DNA from: Halochromatium roseum
GTDB taxonomy: Bacteria > Pseudomonadota > Gammaproteobacteria > Chromatiales > Chromatiaceae
DNA: 64,000 nt
Direction of reading: 5' to 3'
NCBI RefSeq assembly: GCF_016653315.1
Contig: NZ_NHSH01000076.1
Location: 62,001-126,000 of the forward strand
Shown one piece after another: positions 27,590 through 35,777 of the stretch. Under the pieces are notes generated by a model. The model was not told the origin of the DNA, did no database searches, and saw nothing but the letters and a program-made list of their open reading frames with translations. A program made the translations under genes and the position numbers. Every line of letters starts with the position of its first letter. Positions within the stretch are counted from its first letter, which is position 1.

Positions 27590-29203
27590 TCAGGCCAGCG
27601 CCGGTGCAGGCGCGCGGCGGATGGGCCAGAGGCGGGTGATCAGTCGCGTCACCAGGATGTCGACGTAGAGGCCGTTGTAGAGGTGCATCTGGATGGCCAG
27701 CCTGGTCGGCCCCTGGATGCGGGTGAACAGGTGCTGCAAGGTGATCAGACCGATGAACACCACGATGACGGCCAGGCTCAGGCCCATGTCGAAGGCGTTG
27801 AAGCTGGCCTCGACCGGGGTGATGCTGCCGGCGATCGCATGCTCGAAGGCGGTATGCAGACCGAAGTAAGCGATGCAGACGAAGGCGCCGATCGCGGTTG
27901 CGCGCAGCAGCAGCTTGGCGTTGTCCTCGAGCACCAGCGCCTGCAGCAGGAGCTGGGCGACGGCGATGGCGACGATGGCGCCGGTCACGATCAGGGCCGG
28001 TTGATGGGTCGGGTCGATGCCGAACGCGAAGCCGGCGATCAGTGCCATCAACAGCGCGCCCTGGAAGGCGACCAGCCAGTGCCAGGCCTGCGGGGCGCCG
28101 GCGTTGAACTTGAGTGCCGGGGCGCGGAAGCCGTCGACGCTGCTGCCGGAGGCGAGGAAGGCGTGGGCCTTGTAGAGCGAGTGCGCGACCAGGTGCAGCA
28201 GCGCCAGGCTATAGAGCCCGAGACCGGCCTCGAGCAGCATGAAGCCCATCTGCGCCGAGGTCGACCAGGCCAACGAGACCTTGATGCTGGTCTGGGTCAA
28301 CATCACCAGCGACGCGATCGCGAGGGTGGTGAGGCCGATGATGGCCAAGCCATCCAGCGCGGAGCCGGACGCCGACATGATCGGGCTCATCCGGATCACC
28401 AGGAAGGCGCCGGCGTTGACGATGCCGGCGTGCAGCAGCGCCGAGACCGGCGTGGGTGCCTCCATCACCTGCAAGATCCAGCCGTGGAACGGGAACTGCG
28501 CGCACTTGAGCGCGGCGCTGATCACCACCAGCCAGGCGGCCCAGTGCAGCGCGGCCGGCAGCGGCCCCTCGAGCGCGGCCATCGCGGCATAGACCGACTG
28601 GAAGTCGAGCGTCTGCAGGGTGCCGCCGATCAAGAGTACCGCGATCAGTAGGCTGGCATCGCCGATGCGGCTGAACACGAACTTCTTGTGCGCGGCCATC
28701 AACGCCGCCGGGCGCTCCGGGTAGAACACCAGCAGCCGATGCAGGCAGAGGCTGGTCGCCATCCAGGCCAGCGCGAACATCAGCAGGTTGCTGGCGACGA
28801 TCAGGGTCAGGATCGACGCCAGGGTCATCAGCATCCACTTGTGGAAGTGCCCCTCGCGCGTCTCGCCTGCCATATAGTTACGCGAGTAGGTCGAGACGAT
28901 GGCGCCGACCAGCGACACCAGGGCAAGCATGATCACGGTCACGCCGTTGACCAGCACACCGATCGCAAAATCGCCAATGCCGAAGGGTAGGCCGATGGAC
29001 AAGAAGGTGACAGTCTCTGCCGGCCCGAAGCCATGGCCGATGAGACTCATGATGGCGAAGGCAAAGGCCAGCCAGGCGGCGCCGTTGGCGGCGCGGGCCA
29101 TCAGTGCGCCATGGCGATTCGCCGTCTCGCCCGGCACCATGGCGGTGAGCCAGAGCGCTAGTGGTGCCGCGACAGCGGCAGTGGTGACGAGTGTCGATGA
29201 CAT
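27590..29203 (-). CDS. dabB: Inorganic-carbon transporter membrane subunit DabB (NuoL/MrpA-like)
   Basis: 537-aa polytopic protein of the proton-translocating NADH:quinone oxidoreductase subunit-5 family, with the antiporter-type core: FHKWMLMTLASILTLIVASN, WMATSLCLHRLLVFY, HKKFVFSRIGDASLLIAVLL, CAQFPFHGWILQVMEAPTPV and SALLHAGIVNAGAFLVIRM, and QTSIKVSLAWSTSAQMGF. In the DAB complex it is taken to couple cation flow to the DabA zinc site. It lacks neighbours of complex I, so a respiratory role is unlikely. ATG 29203 has GGAGGAG 6 bases upstream. First gene of the leftward dab operon, divergent from modE. Confidence 0.9.
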   Translation of the reverse strand: MSSTLVTTAAVAAPLALWLTAMVPGETANRHGALMARAANGAAWLAFAFAIMSLIGHGFGPAETVTFLSIGLPFGIGDFAIGVLVNGVTVIMLALVSLVGAIVSTYSRNYMAGETREGHFHKWMLMTLASILTLIVASNLLMFALAWMATSLCLHRLLVFYPERPAALMAAHKKFVFSRIGDASLLIAVLLIGGTLQTLDFQSVYAAMAALEGPLPAALHWAAWLVVISAALKCAQFPFHGWILQVMEAPTPVSALLHAGIVNAGAFLVIRMSPIMSASGSALDGLAIIGLTTLAIASLVMLTQTSIKVSLAWSTSAQMGFMLLEAGLGLYSLALLHLVAHSLYKAHAFLASGSSVDGFRAPALKFNAGAPQAWHWLVAFQGALLMALIAGFAFGIDPTHQPALIVTGAIVAIAVAQLLLQALVLEDNAKLLLRATAIGAFVCIAYFGLHTAFEHAIAGSITPVEASFNAFDMGLSLAVIVVFIGLITLQHLFTRIQGPTRLAIQMHLYNGLYVDILVTRLITRLWPIRRAPAPALA

Positions 29204-29311
29204 CTGCTCCTCCCGGGCCAAGGCCCATTGGTTGTCGGTGCAGGCATAACCTAGTGCTCGGCTCTGGAAAGTAAAAATCTATGGTTTCGATAAAATACAT
29301 CACGATTATCT

Positions 29312-30286
29312 ATGGATAAGCCGCCCAAACGGCCTCAGGCTGCCTCTTCGGGAGCGCGAGCGACCTCCGTCAACGTCGGCGGCGAACTCTGGCTCAGCGT
29401 CGGCGAGGTCGCCTTCCTGGGCGAGGCGCGGATCGGGCTGCTCGAGCAGATCGGCGAGCGCGGCTCGATCACCCAAGCCGCCAAGGCAGCAGGGATCAGC
29501 TATAAGGCCGCCTGGGATGCGGTCGACGCGATGAACAACCTCGCCCCGACGCCGGTGGTGGCGACGGCGACCGGCGGGCGGGGTGGGGGCGGCGCACGAC
29601 TCACCGATGAAGGTCGGCGTCTGATTGCGGCCTATCGCACCCTCTCCGCCGAGTACCAGCGTTTCTTGGAGAGCGTGAATGCAGCGCTGGGCGACCGCGA
29701 GGCCGGTGTCGCGATGCTGCAGCGATTGGCCTTGCGCACCAGCGCCCGAAATCAGTTCATCGGCCAGATCGTCTCCGTCACCGCGCGACCGGTGGATGCC
29801 GAGGTCGAGATCGCGATTCAGGGTGGTGCGCGGGTCCGCGCTGGCGTGACCAATGAGAGTGTCGACTGTCTTGGGCTCAAGCCCGGGCGCCATGTCTGGG
29901 CGTTGATCAAGGCCGTGGCCGTGCGGATCGAGCCGGAAACCGCCTGCGCTCGCTCAAGGATCGGCACTCACTCGAGACCTAGCTCAAGCGTTGACACTCG
30001 CCTCAACCAGAGCCCCAGCCCCAGCTCGATTTCCAGCCCAAGTTTCAGCTCCAGTCATGGCACCCGCACCGGCATCTCCGATCTTGGTCTCAATCGGCTC
30101 TGCGGGCAGGTCCAGCGCATCACCCGCAGCGATGGCCCGGCCGAGGTGGTCATCGCACTTGAAGCCGGTATCACGATACGCGGCCTGATCGATGCCGAGC
30201 GTCTGGAGCCGCTCGGGATCAGTGAACAAACATCGGCTTGCGCGCTGTTTGACCCCGCAAGCGTGATCATCGGAGTGAGCGACTAA
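29312..30286 (+). CDS. modE: Molybdate-responsive regulator ModE
   Basis: 324-aa dimeric regulator that binds operators when loaded with molybdate. Winged helix ~25-120: LLEQIGERGSITQAAKAAGI and SYKAAWDAVDAMNN, as in ModE/LysR-type N-termini. First Mop/TOBE domain ~140-205 (RTSARNQFIGQIVSVTARPV), second ~255-320 (GLNRLCGQVQRITRSDGPAE to ASVIIGVSD). The two are separated by ~50 residues rich in Ser, Pro and Thr, far longer than in E. coli ModE, where the domains are nearly contiguous. Starts 108 bases from divergent dabB; the intervening bases 29265-29311 are AT-rich and probably hold promoters. It heads the molybdenum island that follows. Confidence 0.93.
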   Translation: MDKPPKRPQAASSGARATSVNVGGELWLSVGEVAFLGEARIGLLEQIGERGSITQAAKAAGISYKAAWDAVDAMNNLAPTPVVATATGGRGGGGARLTDEGRRLIAAYRTLSAEYQRFLESVNAALGDREAGVAMLQRLALRTSARNQFIGQIVSVTARPVDAEVEIAIQGGARVRAGVTNESVDCLGLKPGRHVWALIKAVAVRIEPETACARSRIGTHSRPSSSVDTRLNQSPSPSSISSPSFSSSHGTRTGISDLGLNRLCGQVQRITRSDGPAEVVIALEAGITIRGLIDAERLEPLGISEQTSACALFDPASVIIGVSD

Positions 30287-30488
30287 GTTGAAATGCGGCA
30301 ACTTTGTATGCCAGCTTGTGGCCCTTGGCCCTTGGCCCTTGGCCATTGGCGCTACTGCTGAGACCGACATGCAGCAAACACAGCCTCCACGCGAACCCTG
30401 AAATCAGGACAATAAGCTCCATTTCCGCCTCTTGATGACCTGCTCAGCCGGGTCATCTGATGTTGTTGACGCCATTCACCTCGAGCCC

Positions 30489-31109
30489 ATGATGCGCAGC
30501 TATATCTACGACGCATTGATCCTCAGACTCACGTCCCAGTGGTACGCGGAGGTGCTCAGGCGCCTGCCCGAGGGCGCTGCGATACTGGACGTCGGCATCG
30601 GCACTGCCGGCGCTCTGCTGGCGAACGGCGATCTGGTGAAGCACAAGGGACTGCGCGTGACCGGTATCGATATCGATGCCGACTATGTCAAGCGCGCCCA
30701 GCGCAGGCTGCGGGATTCGCCGCTGGCGAAGAGCGCCGAGGTCCGTCTCGAATGCGTCTACGATCACCAAGGCGGACCCTACGATGCGGTCTATTTCTCC
30801 GGGAGCTTCATGCTGCTTGCCGAGCCAGAGCAGGCGCTGCGGCATTGCTCGGCGCTGTTGAGCGAGGACGGACGTCTCTACTTGACCCAGACCATTCAGA
30901 TGCGACCCGACCGCTGGATGGAGATCCTCAAGCCGATGCTGAAGCGGGTGACGAGTATCGAGTTCGGTCGCGTGACCTATGAACCGGAACTCAGGGCGCA
31001 GATCAATGCCGCCGGGCTGGAACTGGAGGAGCTCACGACCTTGGCGCGCCACGGCAGCCGGGCGTTTTGCATTGCCGTGGCCAAGCCCGTGAGCGGACGC
31101 CAAGCCTGA
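30489..31109 (+). CDS. Class I SAM-dependent methyltransferase
   Basis: 206-aa methyltransferase. Motif I is AAILDVGIGTAGALL, motif II acidic residue in VTGIDIDADYVKRAQRRL, followed by YDAVYFSGSFMLLAEPEQAL and LSEDGRLYLTQTI. It resembles small UbiE/COQ5-like enzymes; substrate unknown. The frame is open to a TTG/ATG at 30432/30435; ATG 30489 was chosen because it opens the MMRSYIYDALILRLT block that starts the fold, but neither site has a clear ribosome-binding site. Converges with the AlbA_2 gene. Confidence 0.8.
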   Translation: MMRSYIYDALILRLTSQWYAEVLRRLPEGAAILDVGIGTAGALLANGDLVKHKGLRVTGIDIDADYVKRAQRRLRDSPLAKSAEVRLECVYDHQGGPYDAVYFSGSFMLLAEPEQALRHCSALLSEDGRLYLTQTIQMRPDRWMEILKPMLKRVTSIEFGRVTYEPELRAQINAAGLELEELTTLARHGSRAFCIAVAKPVSGRQA

Positions 31110-31183
31110 GCAGGCCTCGAGGTCGGGAATCGTCGGATTCCACCATTGCGCCGATCAGTCAGTGCTTGCCGGACGGCTGAATC

Positions 31184-32440
31184 CTAAACCCGGCCTTCAG
31201 CGAGGGCCGTCGGCATCGCCGCGGCGTAGAGGGTCAAGCACAGCTCAAGGTCATCGATCTGCTCGTAGAGCGGGCAAATACCGGACAGCTGCGTGCTCTC
31301 GCGCAGGATGGTCTCGACGCCAAAGCCGCGCCGGTCCATCAAGAAGCTCTTGCCGAGGCGTGGGTCTTCGACCGGATAGTAGCGACCAAAGAGACTGGTG
31401 AGCACCTCATTGCGCGGGACCGAAAGCCGGGTCATGGACTCCAGGGACAGGGTATTCGGCAGCGCCCCTGGCGAGTGGATTTCGAGGCGGTCGCTGTACA
31501 TGAACAGCCGGATGCGTTGGCCGTGCAGCGAGTAGTCGCGATGGGCGACGGCATTGACGATGGCCTCAAACAGGGCCGCGACCGCGTATTGGGGATAATC
31601 GATGCGGCCGAGCGGTTTGCGTGCTGCCGTGCGCATATTGCGTTGGACGAAATGGAAGGCATCCAGGATCTGCCGGTCGAGCGGCCCGCCGATGTCGCGG
31701 GCATCGATCTGCGCGTTCGGGTCGTTCTCGGTCCCGGTATGGGCGACGGCGATGATCTCGGCATTGCGCAGCCAACGCGCAGGCTCGGTGGTGCACAGCA
31801 GCACGCCGGCCACGGTCGGCCGTGGCTCGCCGGCGACCTCGCGCAACAGGTGCAGTCGGCTCAGTTGGGCGATGGGGTCGCCTTGCTCGACCTTCAGGAA
31901 GCGTCGCAGCAGGAGCGCGTCGAAGTCATCGAAACCACAGCCGGGAACCTCCTGTTCCTCGAAGCGGATCAGTCGCGCTTGACTGCGTTGTTGGAAGAGA
32001 CGCGCGAGCGCGTCCGGCGCGAGTTCCCGTTTGGCATGACCGAGGCGACGAAAATAGCCGTTCGCGCTCTGATGCACCCACAGGCTGCGGGGCACCTCGA
32101 CGAGGATCACCGGGCGCGCCGCGCCGGTGGCATCAGGTAGTTCCAGATGCCGGGTCAGGACATCTAATGGTGGCTTGATGCGATCGGTGCAGAGCGCGGT
32201 GAGCCAGTCTTCGACGCGGTCGAGGTGCTGCAGCGGGATGCCTGTAACAACCCGGCTCTTATCATCCACACCGAGCACCAGCATGCCGCCGCCGGCATTG
32301 CCGAGCGCCGCCAGTTCATCCGATAAGCTGTCGGCATGCGGTGCCTTGACCTTGCCGGCATCGGTGAGCCTGACCTGTTTCAGCTCCAGCGCGGAGTCTT
32401 CGCCCAGGCGGATGCGTTGCAGTAGCTCTGCGGGGGTCAT
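31184..32440 (-). CDS. AlbA_2 (Schlafen-like) / HATPase_c_4 putative transcription or nucleic-acid regulator
   Basis: 418 aa. N-terminal AlbA_2 domain ~5-125: ALELKQVRLTDAGKV then DELAALGNAGGGMLVLGVDD, the ExxxK.....AFANT-type pattern, here with LGNAGG. C-terminal ATPase-like domain ~255-400: YAVAALFEAIVNAVAHRDYS, RIRLFMYSDRLEIHSPGALP, and MDRRGFGVETIL, as in proteins often mislabelled RecG-like helicases; there is no helicase core. The Asn/His of NAVAHRDY fits ATP binding by a GHKL-type pocket. Such proteins are seen as regulators and in defence islands; nothing here points to one over the other. It separates the methyltransferase from modD, with 80 bases to the modD stop. Confidence 0.85.
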   Translation of the reverse strand: MTPAELLQRIRLGEDSALELKQVRLTDAGKVKAPHADSLSDELAALGNAGGGMLVLGVDDKSRVVTGIPLQHLDRVEDWLTALCTDRIKPPLDVLTRHLELPDATGAARPVILVEVPRSLWVHQSANGYFRRLGHAKRELAPDALARLFQQRSQARLIRFEEQEVPGCGFDDFDALLLRRFLKVEQGDPIAQLSRLHLLREVAGEPRPTVAGVLLCTTEPARWLRNAEIIAVAHTGTENDPNAQIDARDIGGPLDRQILDAFHFVQRNMRTAARKPLGRIDYPQYAVAALFEAIVNAVAHRDYSLHGQRIRLFMYSDRLEIHSPGALPNTLSLESMTRLSVPRNEVLTSLFGRYYPVEDPRLGKSFLMDRRGFGVETILRESTQLSGICPLYEQIDDLELCLTLYAAAMPTALAEGRV

Positions 32441-32520
32441 GTCGATCGGTCTTGCCCTGAGTCCAGCGTTGAGGCGATTGCGAACAAGGGCAGTGTAACC
32501 TGATGGTGATCGCGAGTTCG

Positions 32521-33402
32521 CTATTCCTGAGGGAACGGCGATCTCGGGTTGAAAAACCGCACTTGCACATCGCGTGGCGGCGCCAGGTGCGGTGCCGTGG
32601 TCACCAGCAATCGCGCACCGGCGCGGGCGTAGTCTTCGGCGTTCTTGGCGTTGATGCCACCGGCCGCGCCCACCACGGCCTGCGAGCCACGCGCGGCGAG
32701 TGCAGCGACGGTCTCAGTCACCTGCTCGATGGTGAACTTCTCCAGCTGCAGCACGTCCGCATCGGCCCAGGTCAGCGCCTCCTCGGGTGTCGCTACCTCG
32801 ACCACGACCCGCTTCTCCGGACACTGCTGGCGAAGCCGGGCTAGCGTCTGCTCTGGCGGCTCATCGCCGAGGAACAGCCGATGCTCGGCGAAGATCAACA
32901 GCGTCTCCGAGAGGCCATTGCGGTGCATCACCGCACCGCCGGCCTTGAAGGCCTTGACCGCGAGCCGACGATTACCAGGGACATTCTTGCGCGTACCAGC
33001 CACCATCGCGTTCGGATCACCGCGTCGCGCGGCGGCGACGATGGCGGCAGCACTGCTGGCGATGCCACCACACCATTCCATCAGCGTCTGCGCTGTCTTC
33101 CAGCCTTGATGCAGTGCGCCAGCGCTGCCATGCGCCTCGAGCAGTAGCGTTTCTGGAGCGGCCTCGGCGCCAGAGGCAACGTGCGCCTCGGCTTCGGCGC
33201 CGCAGAGCTGGAACATCCGCACCGCTTCCTCAACGCCGCAGACGTGCATTGGGTCGCGAGCGAAGAAACGGATGTTGCCGAGCTTGGCGGTGATGGCGAG
33301 CGATTCGCTGGTGAGGTCGCCAAAGGGAACATCCTCGGCCAGCAGTTGTTGTAGCGCGTGGTCACTGAGCACCGGCGGATTGAAGCTAGGCATGGTCAAC
33401 AT
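32521..33402 (-). CDS. modD: Molybdenum-linked ModD protein (nicotinate-nucleotide pyrophosphorylase paralogue)
   Basis: 293 aa. QQLLAEDVPFGDLTSESLAI, FFARDPMHVCGVEEAVRM, GTRKNVPGNRRLAVKAFKAG, HRNGLSETLLIFAEHR and VVEVATPEEALTWADADVLQ follow the quinolinate phosphoribosyltransferase fold. ModD differs from NadC by ARDPMHVCG-type changes, and its genes lie with modABC in purple bacteria. Its biochemical role in molybdenum use is not established. A NadC assignment is less likely given the mop-mod context. Start at 33402 (ATG) or 33393 (ATG) cannot be decided; neither has a clear ribosome-binding site. A ModE-like inverted repeat lies 134-159 bases upstream. Confidence 0.87.
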   Translation of the reverse strand: MLTMPSFNPPVLSDHALQQLLAEDVPFGDLTSESLAITAKLGNIRFFARDPMHVCGVEEAVRMFQLCGAEAEAHVASGAEAAPETLLLEAHGSAGALHQGWKTAQTLMEWCGGIASSAAAIVAAARRGDPNAMVAGTRKNVPGNRRLAVKAFKAGGAVMHRNGLSETLLIFAEHRLFLGDEPPEQTLARLRQQCPEKRVVVEVATPEEALTWADADVLQLEKFTIEQVTETVAALAARGSQAVVGAAGGINAKNAEDYARAGARLLVTTAPHLAPPRDVQVRFFNPRSPFPQE

Positions 33403-33535
33403 CGATTCGGTTGGGTTGAGAACGGCACATTGTCACTGTCCAACAGTGTCGTGAAGAAGACAGAAGAAGACAGCGAGGGCTGTCATGGCGAGGTGCACCG
33501 TCATTGTGCAAGGGGGTGCCCCCGCTCATGGAGTC

Positions 33536-33561
33536 GCGCTATATCCTAGTGCATATTGCGC
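33536..33561. promoter_or_regulatory. Candidate ModE operator upstream of modD
   Basis: GCGCTATAT, eight bases, ATATTGCGC: an inverted repeat with 8 of 9 arms matching. The E. coli operator has CGCTATAT and ATATAACG arms with the same 8-base gap between them. It lies in the gap between the mop stop and the modD start. Confidence 0.62.
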
Positions 33562-33577
33562 TCCGAGTAAGGCACGT

Positions 33578-34006
33578 TTAAGTTGGCACGCCGAGGATGA
33601 CCTGCGGTGCCTTAATCACGGCAGTTGCATCGACGCCTTCCGCCAATCCGAGCACATCGCAGGCGGCATGCGTGATGGTTGCATGAACGCTGTCGCCGGA
33701 TGCCAGGCTGATGCAAACCTCAGCGTGGATCGGCCCTTTTTCCAAGGCCGTTACCTTGCCTTTGAGGCTGTTTCGTGCCGAGAGGCGAATGCCCGCATCG
33801 TCGGTCATCACGAGCACGGACGAGGCTTTGATCAGCGCGATGACATCCGATCCAGCCTTTAGATTGAGTGACTTGACGCTCTCGTTGGTGACGATGGCAA
33901 CGATCTGCTCGCCACCGGTCAGTGTCACCAAGACCTCCGCGTTAACGGCACCCAAGGTGACCTCTGCCACCTTGCCGCGGAACTGATTACGGGCGCTGAT
34001 CTTCAT
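33578..34006 (-). CDS. mop: Tandem Mop-domain molybdate-binding protein
   Basis: 142 aa made of two Mop/TOBE domains: MKISARNQFRGKVAEVTLGA to IKASSVLVM (1-68), then RLSARNSLKGKVTALEKGPI to IKAPQVILGV (~73-140). The SARNQ.G.V and VTNESV motifs are the oxyanion-site segments. Molbindins of this type assemble into cytoplasmic rings that store molybdate or tungstate. It is divergent from modA, with ~250 bases between, and upstream of modD on the same strand. Confidence 0.92.
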   Translation of the reverse strand: MKISARNQFRGKVAEVTLGAVNAEVLVTLTGGEQIVAIVTNESVKSLNLKAGSDVIALIKASSVLVMTDDAGIRLSARNSLKGKVTALEKGPIHAEVCISLASGDSVHATITHAACDVLGLAEGVDATAVIKAPQVILGVPT

Positions 34007-34152
34007 GCTGTTTCCTCATCAAAGTGTCGGTCTTCGGTTGCGGCGCACCTGTCGTGCTTTGCTAGCGCATCGAGCGATGAGCGCTCGCCTTGGCAGATGG
34101 GTGCGACAGAAACTCGGCATGCATACTGCATACCAGATCAGGAGCTGCCTGG

Positions 34153-34178
34153 CGTTGTTTGTTTGACTATATTACGAT
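34153..34178. promoter_or_regulatory. Candidate ModE operator / promoter of modA
   Basis: CGTTGTTT, eight bases, ATATTACG (34153-34176), followed by AT. The right arm TATATTACGAT differs by one base from the E. coli half-site TATATAACGAT; the left arm is weaker (6 of 8). Arm spacing equals that of the modD site. A TTGACT (-35-like) lies inside it, which would suit repression. It is 79 bases before the modA ATG. Confidence 0.55.
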
Positions 34179-34256
34179 CTCGCCACCCTTGTAAGCTCTG
34201 CAGGATCTAGCGCCGGTGGCAGTTTCCTTCCTTAACTCGATTCAGGAGTCCGTCTG

Positions 34257-35009
34257 ATGCAACCGATTCGCCCCGTTCTCTTCGCTGTGAGCCTGCTGGC
34301 GAGTGGCAGTGTGTCTGCCGCAGAGGTCCAGATTGCGGTGGCGGGCAATTTCACCGCGCCGATGAAGGCGATCATCGCCAGCTTCGAGCAAGATAGCGGC
34401 CATACCGTTAAGGCCTCCTTCGGCTCGACCGGTAAGCTCTATGCCCAGATCAAAAATGGCGCTCCCTTTGAGGCCCTGCTCGCAGCGGATCAGGAGCGTC
34501 CGCAACTGCTCGAGGAGCAAGGACTGGGCGTACCCGGCTCGCGCTATACCTATTCCATCGGCGCGCTGGTGCTCTGGTCCGCTGACGCCAACAAGGTCGA
34601 GGATGGTGCGGCGCTGTTGAAGTCCGGCGACTTCAACAAGCTGTCGATCGCCAACCCGAAGCTGGCGCCCTATGGCGAGGCCTCCATCGAAACCCTAGAA
34701 GCACTTGGCCTGAAGGCCGACGTCGAGCCTAAGCTGGTGATGGGCGAGAACATCGCCCAAACCTATCAGTTCGTTGACACGGGTAACGCCGATATTGGCT
34801 TCGTCGCTCTGTCGCAGGTCATGAGGGACGGCGAGATCGTCAAAGGCTCGGGCTGGATTGTGCCCAGCGAGATGCACGCGCCGATCAGCCAGGATGCGTT
34901 GATTTTGAACAGCGGCCAGGACAACCCGGCGGTGACGGAGCTGTTCGCCTATCTCAAGGGCGAGAAGGCAGAGGCGATCATCCACGACTTCGGCTACGAG
35001 ACCGAGTGA
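34257..35009 (+). CDS. modA: Periplasmic molybdate-binding protein
   Basis: 250 aa. Signal peptide ~1-21 (VLFAVSLLASGSVSA, cleavage before AEVQIAV). VAVAGNFT-like AVAGNFTAPMKAI, FGSTGKLYAQIKNGAPFEAL and LAADQERP give the oxyanion pocket (Ser/Thr of the FGSTGKL loop), and LAPYGEASIETLEALGL and ENIAQTYQFVDTGNADIGFV match the second lobe. Delivers molybdate or tungstate to ModBC. Stop TGA at 35007-35009 overlaps a GTG at 35006 that opens a small frame running into modB. Confidence 0.95.
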   Translation: MQPIRPVLFAVSLLASGSVSAAEVQIAVAGNFTAPMKAIIASFEQDSGHTVKASFGSTGKLYAQIKNGAPFEALLAADQERPQLLEEQGLGVPGSRYTYSIGALVLWSADANKVEDGAALLKSGDFNKLSIANPKLAPYGEASIETLEALGLKADVEPKLVMGENIAQTYQFVDTGNADIGFVALSQVMRDGEIVKGSGWIVPSEMHAPISQDALILNSGQDNPAVTELFAYLKGEKAEAIIHDFGYETE

Positions 35010-35113
35010 CAGACAGCGTCGCGGTGCCGGCCCTGCTCGGCATCCTGTTGCTGATCTCCGCGATCAACGTCTTTCAACATGCCATCAAGGATTCCGCCCA
35101 TGTGGCTCACTGA
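35006..35113 (+). CDS. Possible small membrane peptide coupled between modA and modB
   Basis: GTG at 35006 overlaps the modA stop (GTGA) and opens 35 codons ending TGA at 35111-35113, 11 bases inside modB. The product has one hydrophobic stretch ([19 protein letters not shown]) and a polar tail. The layout would couple translation of modA, this frame and modB. E. coli AcrZ, a 49-residue membrane peptide, is also controlled by ModE and sits beside modABC, but no sequence similarity is claimed. There is no independent ribosome-binding site, and it may simply be spacer. Confidence 0.35.
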   Translation: MTDSVAVPALLGILLLISAINVFQHAIKDSAHVAH

Positions 35114-35777
35114 AACCGATCTCGAGGCCATCTGGCTGACGCTGCGATTGGCGGCGGTCACCACCCTGATTCTGTTCGTGGTTGGTACGCCCGTCGCTTG
35201 GTGGCTGGCGCGCACCCGTTCGCGCTGGAAAGGACCGATTGGCGCCGTGGTCGCGTTGCCGCTGGTGTTACCGCCCTCGGTGCTGGGCTTTTATCTCTTG
35301 GTCGCCATGGGTCCAAACGGACCGGTGGGGCAGCTGACCCAAACGCTTGGTATCGGACTCTTGCCCTTTACCTTCTGGGGACTGGTGGTGGCCTCGGTGT
35401 TCTACTCCTTCCCCTTCATGGTACAGCCGGTGCAAAACGCCTTCGAGGGGATTGGTGATCGTCCACTGGAGGCCGCGGCGACGCTGCGTGCCTCACCGCT
35501 AGATCGTTTCTTCAGCGTCGCGCTGCCGCTCGCGCTGCCGGGATTCGTCACCGCCGGCATTCTCACCTTTGCGCACACCGTCGGTGAGTTTGGCGTGGTG
35601 CTGATGATCGGCGGCAACATCCCAGGGGTAACCCGTGTCGCCTCGGTACAGATCTACGACTATGTGGAGGCGCTGGAATACGGCAACGCCCACCGGCTAG
35701 CGGCGGTCATGTTGGTGTTCTCCTTTCTGGTGCTGCTGGCGCTGTATGTCTGGAATCCGGGGGCGAAGAAGCGATGA
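35100..35777 (+). CDS. modB: Molybdate ABC transporter permease
   Basis: 225-aa inner-membrane permease with about five helices and the ABC permease EAA loop ([20 protein letters not shown] ... [16 protein letters not shown]). [14 protein letters not shown] and [20 protein letters not shown] are typical of ModB. ATG 35100 ([18 protein letters not shown]) is chosen over ATG 35079 because AAGGA lies 9 bases upstream and homologues begin here. Ends with a 4-base ATGA overlap with modC. Confidence 0.95.
   Translation: MWLTETDLEAIWLTLRLAAVTTLILFVVGTPVAWWLARTRSRWKGPIGAVVALPLVLPPSVLGFYLLVAMGPNGPVGQLTQTLGIGLLPFTFWGLVVASVFYSFPFMVQPVQNAFEGIGDRPLEAAATLRASPLDRFFSVALPLALPGFVTAGILTFAHTVGEFGVVLMIGGNIPGVTRVASVQIYDYVEALEYGNAHRLAAVMLVFSFLVLLALYVWNPGAKKR

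Noticed and set aside
27134-28651. 505-codon open frame antisense to dabA/dabB.
   Set aside because: High-GC shadow; the translation is Gln/Arg/Asp/Gly-rich without motifs and the opposite strand encodes well-known families.
34007-34256. Search for a molybdenum-cofactor riboswitch upstream of modA.
   Set aside because: No multi-stem structure with the conserved elements was recognised; the ModE-like repeat explains regulation more simply.
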